A stretch of DNA of 21,536 nucleotides from Scleromatobacter sp045810285 (GCA_045810285.1 JBJMWE010000153.1:1-21536); one strand, 5' to 3'; numbered from the stretch's first letter, positions 10,359 through 19,341 are shown. The notes: generated by a model not told the origin, from the letters alone. Numbers and translations are program-made.

Positions 10359-11918
10359 ATGTCCACGACGACGCCCCCGATCCCCGAACGCATCGGCAAG
10401 TACACGATCTCCGCCGTGCTGGGCCGCGGCTCGATGGGCACGGTCTACAAGGGGTTCGATCCGCACATCCACCGCCCGGTGGCGATCAAGACGATCCACC
10501 GCGAACTGCTGGGCGACAGCCAGGCCGCCGATTCGATCGCCGCGCGCTTCCGCAACGAGGCCAAGGCGGTCGGGCGCATCCAGCACCCGGGCGTCGTGGC
10601 CATCTACGACTTCGGCGAGGACGGCGACGTCACCTTCATCGCGATGGAGTTCGTCGACGGGCGCACGCTCGACGACATCCTCTCCGTGCCGCAGATGCTG
10701 TCCGAGGCCAACGTGCTGGCGGTGATGGACCAGCTGCTCGAGGCGCTGTCGGTGGCGCACGCGCAGGGTGTCTGGCACCGCGACATCAAGCCGGCCAACC
10801 TCATCGTCACGCGACAGGGCCAGGTCAAGCTGACCGATTTCGGCATCGCGCGGCTGGAGGACGCCAACCTGACGCAGGTCTCGTCGATGATCGGCACGCC
10901 GGCCTACATGGCCCCCGAGCAGTTCACCGGCAAGGGCATCGACCACCGCGCCGACCTGTTCGCCTGCGGGGTGCTGCTGTATCGCATGCTCACCGGGCGG
11001 CGCGCCTTCACCGGCGCCACGCAGGAGGTGATGTACAAGATCCTCAACGAGCATCCGCCCGCGCCCAGCGTGGTCACCAAGGGCCTGCGGCCCGCGGCGT
11101 ACGACGCGGTCGTCGCGCGCGCCATCGCCAAGAACCCGGCCGACCGCTACCCCGACGCGGCCGCGATGCGCGCCGCGCTGCAGGGGCTGTCGCGCGCGCC
11201 CGCGGCGCCGGGCGCCAAGGCCACGGTGATCCTGCCGATCCCGCACGACGCCGACCACCCCGGCACGACCAGCGCCGTCTCGCCCAGCGTGGCCGCCCCG
11301 AACACGGTGCCGCCGCGGCGCGATCCGCTCGCCTCGCACGCCAGCGCCAGCAACGCGAGCCACCCGGGCAGCTCCGGCCACGCCAGCCATGCCAGCCACA
11401 CGAGTCATTCCGGCCACAGCGGCACCGGCTTGCACATCGGCAGCTGGGATCCGGCCGAACTGCAGCGCCTGGAGCGCGCGCTCGCCACGCACGTGGGGCC
11501 GATGGCGCGCGTGATGGTGCGCGACGCCGCGCGCACGCACCACGACGCCACCAGCCTGGCCACGGCCGTGGCGCATAACATCCCCGAGCAAGCCAAGCGC
11601 CAGCAGTTCATCGACCAGGCGCGCGGCAGCAGCCGCATCATGCCGGTCGGCTCGCCGATGGCCAGCGGCGCCACGCCCGTCCCGCAGCATCCCGCGCATG
11701 TCACGGCCGCGCCGGGCGGCGCCGCGCTGACCGAGGACTTCAAGACCCATGTCGCGCAGATCGCCACCCGCAAGATGGGCCCGATCGCCCGCGTGATGGT
11801 CAAGCGCGCGGCCGACGCCGCCGGCGGCAGCCAGGAGCGCTTCGTCCAGCTGCTGCTCGAGGCGCTGCCCGAGGCCGAGCGCTGGGCGGTGCAGGGCGAG
11901 ATCAACAAGCTGGGCTGA
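10359..11918 (+). CDS. Soluble Ser/Thr protein kinase with duplicated C-terminal domain
   Basis: A 519-residue cytoplasmic Hanks-type kinase. Catalytic elements are complete: Gly loop GRGSMG (22-27), ATP Lys44, HRDIKPAN with catalytic Asp142, DFG with Asp160, and APE in the activation segment. The kinase domain ends near residue 285. There is no membrane segment, unlike PknB-type receptors. Residues about 327-359 form a Ser/Gly/His-rich linker with eight His. Two related copies of an uncharacterised helical domain follow, each centred on GP(M/I)ARVMV (Gly380 and Gly474). No Shine-Dalgarno is obvious before the ATG at 10359. It is the third gene of the FecR-like / haem-HAMP cluster (63-nt gap), so it is the likely output component of that membrane sensor. 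Substrates are unknown. Confidence 0.92.
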   Translation: MSTTTPPIPERIGKYTISAVLGRGSMGTVYKGFDPHIHRPVAIKTIHRELLGDSQAADSIAARFRNEAKAVGRIQHPGVVAIYDFGEDGDVTFIAMEFVDGRTLDDILSVPQMLSEANVLAVMDQLLEALSVAHAQGVWHRDIKPANLIVTRQGQVKLTDFGIARLEDANLTQVSSMIGTPAYMAPEQFTGKGIDHRADLFACGVLLYRMLTGRRAFTGATQEVMYKILNEHPPAPSVVTKGLRPAAYDAVVARAIAKNPADRYPDAAAMRAALQGLSRAPAAPGAKATVILPIPHDADHPGTTSAVSPSVAAPNTVPPRRDPLASHASASNASHPGSSGHASHASHTSHSGHSGTGLHIGSWDPAELQRLERALATHVGPMARVMVRDAARTHHDATSLATAVAHNIPEQAKRQQFIDQARGSSRIMPVGSPMASGATPVPQHPAHVTAAPGGAALTEDFKTHVAQIATRKMGPIARVMVKRAADAAGGSQERFVQLLLEALPEAERWAVQGEINKLG

Positions 11919-11925
11919 CGCCGGC

Positions 11926-11939
11926 TTGACGCGCATCAA
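11926..11939. promoter_or_regulatory. FNR/ANR-like box upstream of isocitrate dehydrogenase
   Basis: TTGAC-GCGC-ATCAA matches the FNR/CRP-family consensus TTGAT-N4-ATCAA at nine of ten bases, and the palindrome extends by one C/G pair on each side. It lies 156 nt upstream of the isocitrate dehydrogenase ATG, in the first intergenic bases after the kinase stop. Oxygen-responsive control of the enzyme is plausible, but no clear -10/-35 pair is visible beside it. Confidence 0.45.
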
Positions 11940-11953
11940 GGCGCGGGAGCGCC
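11940..11953 (+). terminator. Weak hairpin after the Ser/Thr kinase gene
   Basis: GGCGC and GCGCC form a 5-bp stem around a GGGA loop, 21 nt after the kinase stop and abutting the FNR-like box. It is followed by TGTAACC, not a T run, so termination is uncertain. Confidence 0.2.
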
Positions 11954-12094
11954 TGTAACCCGGTTGATAGCCCGGGCGCGCCCCTCGGGCGGGCCGTTGG
12001 GTGGAAAATGCCGGCCGGGAACCCCGGCGCCACGCCCACGCGGCGCGCTCACGGCCGTCGCGGTTCCGCCCCTCGAAACCCTGGAACCGCCCCG

Positions 12095-14332
<2,238 letters not shown>

Positions 14333-14358
14333 CGCTCGTCGGTCCTTCGCTCAGGAAG

Positions 14359-14391
14359 CGCCCCGGGCTCGCGAGAGCTCGGGGCGTTTTT
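14359..14391 (+). terminator. Strong intrinsic terminator of isocitrate dehydrogenase
   Basis: A 12-bp stem (14359-14370 with 14375-14386, one G-T wobble) closes on a GCGA tetraloop of the GNRA type and is followed by five T residues at 14387-14391. It lies 26 nt after the stop at 14332. The convergent pobA ends at 14449 on the other strand, where the same stem may also help, though with a poorer T tail. Confidence 0.95.
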
Positions 14392-14448
14392 CCTGGGCGC
14401 CGCAAGGCGATGCCCGCGCCTCGCCTGTCGCCCTGGCACGGGCAGGAG

Positions 14449-15627
14449 TCACAGCGGCAACCCGACGTAGTTCTCGGCCATCGCCGCCGACGCCGCCTGC
14501 GAGCCGACGAGGTAGTCGAGCTCGGCGTGCCGCATGCGGCGGTCGAACGCGCCGTCGCCCGGGAAGCGGTGCATCAGCGACGTGAACCACCACGAGAAGC
14601 GCTCGGCCTTCCAGATGCGGCGCAGGCAGCGCTCGGAGTAGGCGTCGATGCCGGCGTCGCTGCGCTCGGCGTAGTGCTCGCGCAGCGCGGCCGCCAGCGT
14701 GCCGGCGTCGGACGCCGCGAGGTTCAGGCCCTTCGCGCCGGTGGGCGGCACGATGTGCGCGGCATCGCCGGCCAGGAACAGCCGGCCGAAGCGCATCGGC
14801 TCCGCCACGAAGCTGCGCAGCGGCGCGATGCTCTTCTCCAGCGACGGGCCCGTCACCACGCGTTCCGCGACCTCGACGGGCAGGCGCCGGCGCAACTCGT
14901 CCCAGAACGCGTCGTCCGACCACGCCTCGACGCGATCATCCAGCGACACCTGCACGTAGTAGCGGCTCAGCGTGGCACTGCGCTGGCTGCACAACGCGAA
15001 TCCGCGTTCGTGGCTCCCGTAGACCAGTTCGTGGCGTGCGGGCGGCACGTGCGCGAGCAGGCCCAGCCAGCCGAAGGGGTACACCTTCTCGTACGTGGCG
15101 ATCGCGCCCGCCGGGACGCTCGCGCGCGCGACGCCATGGAAGCCGTCGCAACCGGCGATGAAGTCGCAGTGCAGCGCCTTGTCCACGTCGCCCTCGCGCC
15201 AGCGCACGACGGGGGCGGCGCCGCCAAAGCCGTGCAGCGAGACGTCGGCGGCCTCGTAGACCGTCGTGCGGCCGGCGGCGGCGCGCGCGGCCATCAGGTC
15301 GCGCGTGACTTCCGTCTGGCCATAGACCGTGACGCAGCGGCCGGTCAGGCGCTTGAAATCGACGCGGTGCAGGCGGTCGTCGAACGCGAGCTCGGTGCCG
15401 GCGTGGCGCAGGCCCTCGCGACGCAGGCGCTCGGCGACGCGCGCCTGCTCGAGCAACTGCACGGTCGTCTGCTCGAGCACGCCGGCGCGGATGCGGCCCA
15501 GCACGTAGTCGGGCGTGCGCGCTTCGAGCACGACGTTGTCGATGCCGGCCTCGTGCAGCAACTGGCCCAGCAGCAGGCCCGCGGGGCCGGCGCCGATGAT
15601 GGCGACCTGGGTGCGCGTCGCGCTCAT
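14449..15627 (-). CDS. pobA: 4-hydroxybenzoate 3-monooxygenase
   Basis: A 392-residue flavoprotein that hydroxylates 4-hydroxybenzoate to protocatechuate using NADPH and oxygen, feeding the beta-ketoadipate pathway. The FAD motif GAGPAG is at residues 12-17, the DG motif is in AGCDGFHG, and the third FAD motif is GDAAHIVPPTGAKGLNLAASD. From recall of the Pseudomonas fluorescens enzyme, the active-site residues are present with an offset of two: Tyr203 (Tyr201), Ser214 (Ser212), Arg216 (Arg214), Arg222 (Arg220) and Tyr387 (Tyr385). The C-terminus is about four residues shorter. The ATG at 15627 matches the family start; the frame stays open upstream to 15903, but that part encodes low-complexity sequence and is not conserved. 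No pobR or pca gene is adjacent. A promoter and palindrome lie upstream. Confidence 0.97.
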   Translation of the reverse strand: MSATRTQVAIIGAGPAGLLLGQLLHEAGIDNVVLEARTPDYVLGRIRAGVLEQTTVQLLEQARVAERLRREGLRHAGTELAFDDRLHRVDFKRLTGRCVTVYGQTEVTRDLMAARAAAGRTTVYEAADVSLHGFGGAAPVVRWREGDVDKALHCDFIAGCDGFHGVARASVPAGAIATYEKVYPFGWLGLLAHVPPARHELVYGSHERGFALCSQRSATLSRYYVQVSLDDRVEAWSDDAFWDELRRRLPVEVAERVVTGPSLEKSIAPLRSFVAEPMRFGRLFLAGDAAHIVPPTGAKGLNLAASDAGTLAAALREHYAERSDAGIDAYSERCLRRIWKAERFSWWFTSLMHRFPGDGAFDRRMRHAELDYLVGSQAASAAMAENYVGLPL

Positions 15628-15685
15628 GGTGAGCTCGATGTCGGGATGTGCAGCATCGTCGTCTCCGTGTTGATCTCGTGCCTGG

Positions 15686-15714
15686 AGCGTAGGGGCGCCC
15701 GCCTTCGAGCTCAA
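15686..15714 (-). promoter_or_regulatory. Candidate sigma-70 promoter of pobA
   Basis: On the minus strand TTGAGC (15714-15709) and TACGCT (15691-15686) are separated by exactly 17 nt. Transcription would start near 15679, giving a leader of about 50 nt before the pobA ATG at 15627. The -35 matches four and the -10 three of six consensus bases, as expected for an activator-assisted promoter. Confidence 0.55.
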
Positions 15715-15715
15715 T

Positions 15716-15728
15716 GCACGGAACGTGC
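15716..15728. promoter_or_regulatory. Perfect palindrome next to the pobA -35, candidate activator site
   Basis: GCACG-GAA-CGTGC is a perfect 5+5 inverted repeat with a 3-nt spacer. It begins 2 nt upstream of the proposed pobA -35 hexamer, where an IclR-type (PobR) or AraC-type activator would be expected to bind. The identity of the regulator is not shown. Confidence 0.45.
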
Positions 15729-15801
15729 GTGTGCTGGGACTTTCGGGACATTGGGCCAGGGCGGGTGCTATCGCTGCGTCTTTCGCCGTGGTCGTGTTTG
15801 C

Positions 15802-15840
15802 GCTGTTGTCGCTGTTGTCGCTGTTGTCGCTGTTGTCGCT
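15802..15840. repeat. 9-bp tandem repeat upstream of pobA
   Basis: The unit GCTGTTGTC (minus-strand reading AGCGACAAC) is repeated four times without error, followed by a further GCT; a degenerate GTGTTGTCGC continues to 15850. It lies 175-213 nt upstream of the pobA ATG and about 90 nt upstream of the proposed -35. The minus frame in line with pobA reads it as repeated Ser-Asp-Asn, but this is outside the conserved protein. Confidence 0.95.
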
Positions 15841-16244
15841 GTGTTGTCGCTTCGCGCTGGCCGGCGTTGCGCTTGCGACAGGGTGGGCAGGGGTTCCGCT
15901 CACAAGGTGAGCCGTTCGATGACTCGGACACCATGCGTCTGGCTTCTGCTGCTCTTATCTCCGCCGGCATTTGGTCCCGTGATACTTCGCCTAAGCTGGG
16001 GCCGCCGGAGGATCTTTGGGCATTCCCAGAGTGACGGCCAAAGTGTGGGTGGCCGAAGCGAGCTTCGGCTACCCGGCTGACCGCTTTGAGGCGTCGAATT
16101 CGACCACCCGAATGTCGCTGATGGGTCGCTAGCAGCCAAGCAAGACGAGTCCTGCTCGCGCAACAGCACAACGCGACGTTGCTGCGGCACGACCGCAGGG
16201 CCCGGGGGTCCGCTCTTGCGGCAGCTCGAAGTTGCTGGGACGGC
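15841..16244. other. Gene-poor region of lower GC between pobA and the STY0301-family gene
   Basis: I see no convincing gene here. Open frames on both strands are short, Cys/Arg- or Ser-rich, and lack ribosome-binding sites. GC content by hand count is about 61% over 15901-16140, against roughly 70% in neighbouring genes. It holds a long hairpin (16047-16074) and a smaller 6-bp hairpin (16182-16187 with 16193-16198). It may be a relic of transferred DNA or of a lost pobR. Confidence 0.5.
16047..16074. repeat. 12-bp hairpin with CGAG loop
   Basis: The arms 16047-16058 and 16063-16074 pair over 12 bp with one G-T wobble, around a 4-nt CGAG loop. No T run follows on either strand. It could be a dispersed palindromic element or a weak end point for the minus-strand gene that stops at 16245. 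Confidence 0.6.
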
Positions 16245-16604
16245 CTATCGACACGACACCTGCGGGTGCGCGTCATCGCCCGAGTAGCGGCACACGCTCA
16301 CCGGCGCCGCCAGCTTCACGTCGACCTCCGCCTTGCCGTAGTGGCAACGGATGGTGACGCTGCGACCCTGGTCGTAGACGCCCTTGACGGTGTAGGTGTT
16401 GGCGCCCGCGCGGTCGTCGTCGGGGGCCAGCAGCGCCTGATCGGCCGGGTCCCCGTCGAAGACGTCGATCTGGCTGGGCCAGGCCTGCGCGCGCAGCGGG
16501 CAGACACCGGCGGGCGCCGGCTTCCCGTCGGCGGCAGCGCAGGCGGACAGCAGGCCGGCCAGGGCGGCGCCGGCCATTCGACGCGAGAGCTCAGTCCACG
16601 ACAT
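16245..16604 (-). CDS. STY0301-family lipoprotein, candidate periplasmic immunity protein
   Basis: A 119-residue exported protein. The N-terminus has two Arg, a hydrophobic stretch and a lipobox (LSAC, lipid-anchored Cys22), so it should be anchored in a membrane facing the periplasm. The mature part has the spaced pattern of the STY0301 family: an N-terminal VCP, then VFDGDPADQALLAPD, then VTIRCHYG and a C-terminal VCRYSG with SC at the end, giving four Cys likely paired in two disulfides. The start at 16604 is chosen for its GAAGG Shine-Dalgarno (5-nt spacing) and Arg-containing signal sequence; ATG at 16577 would lose both. It overlaps the end of the BPSL0067-family gene by 14 nt. In my recollection these two families are often adjacent. 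An immunity role is inferred from location and pairing. Confidence 0.8.
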   Translation of the reverse strand: MSWTELSRRMAGAALAGLLSACAAADGKPAPAGVCPLRAQAWPSQIDVFDGDPADQALLAPDDDRAGANTYTVKGVYDQGRSVTIRCHYGKAEVDVKLAAPVSVCRYSGDDAHPQVSCR

Positions 16605-17028
16605 GGAAGCCTTCACCGCAGTTCGAGACACCGATGCCGTTCCAGCGGATGACGCGCGGGCCCACCGCCTTTCCGGTGCCGGTGATCCACTGGTCGTAGA
16701 CGTGGACTCCGACCGCATCCTGCTTGACGTAGATGGCGGCGTGCCCGAGGTATTGGCCATTGGCGTCGAAGGTGGCGATGGCGGTGCCTTCGGTGATCGT
16801 GTTGTCGCCCTTGACCTGGCCGCCCTTCGCCCAGCGGCTGGTGCTGACGGGGATGTCCGGGCACACCGTCGTGACGTAGGACACGCACTGGCCGCAGAAG
16901 TCGGGGTTGTGGCGTTGACCGTCCGCGGGGTGGGCCGGGAATGGCCCGAGCGACGACGTCCGGGTACAGACCCAGTTGCCCGCGGGCGCGTTCGCATTGG
17001 TGGCGTAGTTCGGCGAGATGTACGGCAT
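16591..17028 (-). CDS. BPSL0067-family protein, candidate papain-like (NlpC/P60 or CHAP-type) peptidoglycan hydrolase effector
   Basis: A 145-residue protein without a signal peptide. The layout fits small cysteine amidases: a nucleophile in FCGQCVSYV (Cys48, with Cys45 nearby), a substrate-side SRWAKGGQV (64-72), then GTAIATFDANGQYLGHAAIYV with probable catalytic His96, and VHVYDQW with Asp112 as the third residue. These blocks match the BPSL0067 family, whose members resemble NlpC/P60 and Tae4-like amidases. Being non-secreted yet followed by a lipoprotein whose gene overlaps it, the product would need delivery by a type VI system or similar; no such genes are in the window. GC is 62-63% in two sampled 60-nt lines against about 72% in the next gene, consistent with transfer. 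Cell-wall cleavage is inferred. Confidence 0.8.
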   Translation of the reverse strand: MPYISPNYATNANAPAGNWVCTRTSSLGPFPAHPADGQRHNPDFCGQCVSYVTTVCPDIPVSTSRWAKGGQVKGDNTITEGTAIATFDANGQYLGHAAIYVKQDAVGVHVYDQWITGTGKAVGPRVIRWNGIGVSNCGEGFHVVD

Positions 17029-17145
17029 GGACTCGGTCTCGATCGTTCAGGAGGGCCGCAGCCAGGATTGCCGCGCGCCGAGGCCGCCGACGTTACCGCC
17101 GCGACGCGCGCCAGGCCATCCCCACGGCGAACAGCCCGCGGAGTG

Positions 17146-17760
17146 TCAGCGTCGAGGATCCGTCTCGCCACCGCCTTGCGGCACATCGTCGGGCACCAGG
17201 AGCGTCCCGTCCAGCGCCACATCGACGGGAACGGCCTCACGCGCGTCGTCCGGCTCGACCGGCCGGTCCGCCTCGGCCGACGCCGCCGCCGCCTCCCGCG
17301 CCTCCATCTCCGCGAAGCCTTCCTCGAACATGCCGAACTGCTGGTTCGCGAGCGCGATGGCCGGGCGGCCGTCGCACCAGGGGTCGTCGCCGAGGCGGCG
17401 TGCCAGCCGCCAGCAGAAACGGTCGCGCTCGGACTCGGGCACGGCCAGCGCCGCCGCGTGCACCCAGGCGTGGGCGTGGGCTATCTTCACGGCCGCCGGC
17501 AGGCGCGGCGTCGCGCGATCCGTGCGATCGACGTGGCGCTTGAGCACCAGGCCATACTGGCGCGCCGCCTCGAGCGCCGGGCCCAGCGCCATGCGGTCCG
17601 CGTAGCGCATGGCCGGCACGTCGAAGGCGTCGCGCTCCAGCAGGTCGAGTGCGAACAGCAAGGCGCCGAGCGCTGCGTCGTCGACGATAGGCTCGTAGGC
17701 CACGTCGTCGTGGGTGAGGCGCATCGCGTCGGCGCGCAGCGAGGTGAGGATGGCGGGCAT
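17146..17760 (-). CDS. Hypothetical protein, 204 residues
   Basis: I do not recognise this family. The protein appears soluble and mostly helical, with no signal peptide or membrane segment. The middle holds a His/Ala-rich helix (KIAHAHAWVHAAALAV, near residue 95) and an aromatic and Cys-containing segment (DRFCWRLARRLGDDPWCDG), followed by an acidic, Ala/Glu-rich, probably disordered C-terminus from about residue 150. The ATG at 17760 is chosen as the first in-frame ATG after the upstream terminator; neither it nor the next ATG (17724) has a clear Shine-Dalgarno. It precedes the BPSL0067-family gene by 117 nt on the same strand, so it could be co-transcribed with it, but its GC-rich codon use matches the host background. 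Confidence 0.65.
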   Translation of the reverse strand: MPAILTSLRADAMRLTHDDVAYEPIVDDAALGALLFALDLLERDAFDVPAMRYADRMALGPALEAARQYGLVLKRHVDRTDRATPRLPAAVKIAHAHAWVHAAALAVPESERDRFCWRLARRLGDDPWCDGRPAIALANQQFGMFEEGFAEMEAREAAAASAEADRPVEPDDAREAVPVDVALDGTLLVPDDVPQGGGETDPRR

Positions 17761-17780
17761 GGCTGTCGGGCGGGAAAGCG

Positions 17781-17808
17781 AAAACGCCAACCCCGCAAGG
17801 TTGGCGTT
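17781..17808 (-). terminator. Intrinsic terminator downstream of the porin gene
   Basis: Read on the minus strand, two 10-nt arms (17808-17799 and 17792-17783) pair perfectly around a 6-nt loop and run into TTTT (17784-17781). It lies 139 nt after the porin stop and 21 nt before the start of the 204-residue hypothetical gene, so it should end the kdgD-porin message. Confidence 0.8.
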
Positions 17809-17825
17809 CGCGTCAGGTCGTGCGA

Positions 17826-17831
17826 ATCATA
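17826..17831 (-). promoter_or_regulatory. Candidate -10 element (TATGAT) before the terminator hairpin
   Basis: On the minus strand TATGAT matches the -10 consensus at five of six bases and sits 18 nt before the terminator hairpin, so a transcript starting near 17819 would read the hairpin before the ATG at 17760. No good -35 is visible. Confidence 0.25.
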
Positions 17832-17946
17832 AGGCAGCCCGCCGGCGCCCCACGCCCGGAACACGCCCGGCGCACGCACGCGCTCCCGCGTGCGCAGGCG
17901 CGCGTCCCGCGCGACGCAGCACGCGCCCGCCCTGCGCGCTCGAACC

Positions 17947-19341
17947 TCAGAAGCGCAGCAGGCCGCCCAGCTGCACGCCGGTGATCCTGCGCCCGGTCAG
18001 GTTCGTGCCGGAGAAGTTCTTGGTCAGGCCGGCCGAGCCCGCCAGGCCGAAGGACGCGGTCGAGCTGTTGTCGATCTCGTCGACCAGGCTGTACAGCGTC
18101 AGGTTGGAGAACGCCTGCCAGAAGGCGCCGGCCGACCAGCCCGTGGCGCTGCCGCTCGAGGCCTGCTTGTCCTTGATCTTGCCGTACAGGGCGCCCAGGC
18201 GCAGCGTCGAGGTCACGCGGTAGTCGGCCGAGGCCTGGTAGATGTCGTAGGACGTGGTGACCGTGGCGTTGGTGCCGGGCAGCACCGACGGGATGTTGCC
18301 CACCTCGTTGCCGCCCGTGTTGCTCAGCGCCCCGCCGCCGTTGTTCGAATGGATGTAGGTCGCGTAGACCGTGCCCTGGCCCCAGTCGTAGTTCGCGTAG
18401 ACGGTGTGGTAGTAGACCTGGTTGCCGTGGGCCGAGCCCTGGGCGGCCTTGGCCGTCAGGCCGGAGTAGGCGACGCGCACCGGGCCCGCGGCGTAGTCGA
18501 CCCGCAGTTGCGCCACGCGCTGGTTGAAGGTGCCCGTGTCCTGCTTGCCGCCGCCGCCCACGGCGATGTGGCCCACCACCTGCACGCCCGCCATGCGCGG
18601 CGACAGGTAGGCGAAGTCGCCGTCGTAGCGCGAGGGCACGCCGAACGAGTTCACCACCGAGCCCAGGTTGCGCTGGGTGTAGTCGATGTAGTTGCCCTGC
18701 GACTGGATGTCGGTGTTCTGGCGGCCCACGCGGAACTCGCCGTAGGGGCTGGTCAGGCCGGCCCAGGCCTGGCGGTCGAACAGGCGGCCACTGGTGGTCA
18801 GGCCGGTCGTGTTGGCGTTGGCCTGGTCGGCCTGCGTGCCGTTGGTGGCGTTGAAGCCGGTCTCGAGCGTGAAGTTGCCGGCAACGCCCGAACCGAAGTC
18901 CTTGGAGCCGGTGAACCCGAGGCGGCTGCGCAGGATCGCGCCGTCCTGCAGCGCGTTGATCTTGGCGCCGCTGGAGCTGCTCATGTGGTTCAGGTACTGG
19001 TCGACGTCGCCGTAGATCCTGAAGCTGCCGCCGGCTGCCTTGATCTGGAGCAGCGCGGGCGCCGGCACCAGTGCCGCACCGTTGCCGACGACGGTCTCGG
19101 CCGGTACCGTGACGGGCGGGTTGACGACGATGGCCGGCGCAGCCGGGGCCGCCGCGGCCTTCTGTTCGTCCGCGGCGCGCTGGGCCTTGAGCTCGGCGAC
19201 CTGGGCCTGGAGCTTCTGCACGGCGGCCTCGAGGTCAGCCAGCTGGTCGGCGCGCGCGGCGCTCGTGGCGACGAGCAGGCCCGCCGAGACGAGCGTCGCG
19301 GCGACCGGGTTCATGCGAAAGGGGGAGTTCCTGCGGATCAT
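17947..19341 (-). CDS. Gram-negative outer-membrane porin with N-terminal coiled coil
   Basis: A 464-residue outer-membrane beta-barrel. The N-terminal signal peptide (about residues 1-31) ends at SAARA. Residues 32-60 (QLADLEAAVQKLQAQVAELKAQ) form a heptad-like coiled coil, then an Ala/Pro/Val linker, and from about residue 108 the barrel with RIYGDVDQYLN, SRLGFTGSKDFG, ETGFN and REAWAGL-like strands (here RQAWAGL) typical of Burkholderiales porins. The last residue is Phe (GLLRF), the usual outer-membrane assembly signal. The start at 19341 has a strong GAGGAG Shine-Dalgarno. It lies 89 nt after kdgD on the same strand, so it is likely expressed with it and serves uptake of the uronate or aldarate substrates. 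The substrate is inferred from this context. Confidence 0.92.
   Translation of the reverse strand: MIRRNSPFRMNPVAATLVSAGLLVATSAARADQLADLEAAVQKLQAQVAELKAQRAADEQKAAAAPAAPAIVVNPPVTVPAETVVGNGAALVPAPALLQIKAAGGSFRIYGDVDQYLNHMSSSSGAKINALQDGAILRSRLGFTGSKDFGSGVAGNFTLETGFNATNGTQADQANANTTGLTTSGRLFDRQAWAGLTSPYGEFRVGRQNTDIQSQGNYIDYTQRNLGSVVNSFGVPSRYDGDFAYLSPRMAGVQVVGHIAVGGGGKQDTGTFNQRVAQLRVDYAAGPVRVAYSGLTAKAAQGSAHGNQVYYHTVYANYDWGQGTVYATYIHSNNGGGALSNTGGNEVGNIPSVLPGTNATVTTSYDIYQASADYRVTSTLRLGALYGKIKDKQASSGSATGWSAGAFWQAFSNLTLYSLVDEIDNSSTASFGLAGSAGLTKNFSGTNLTGRRITGVQLGGLLRF

Noticed and set aside
9417..11939. An 840-codon minus-strand open frame opposite the haem-HAMP and kinase genes
   Set aside because: It is antisense to two clear genes, has His/Arg/Gly-rich low-complexity composition and no recognisable motif.
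15802..15850. CRISPR-like array
   Set aside because: The units are 9 bp and directly tandem, without spacers.
15628..15903. N-terminal extension of PobA containing the Ser-Asp-Asn repeat
   Set aside because: The known enzyme starts at the MSATRTQVAIIGAG position, the extension is low-complexity, and it would read through the promoter and palindrome.
15714..16034. A short Cys/Arg-rich open frame upstream of pobA
   Set aside because: The repeated Cys-Arg pattern is only the translation of the 9-bp tandem repeat in a second frame; it has no ribosome-binding site.
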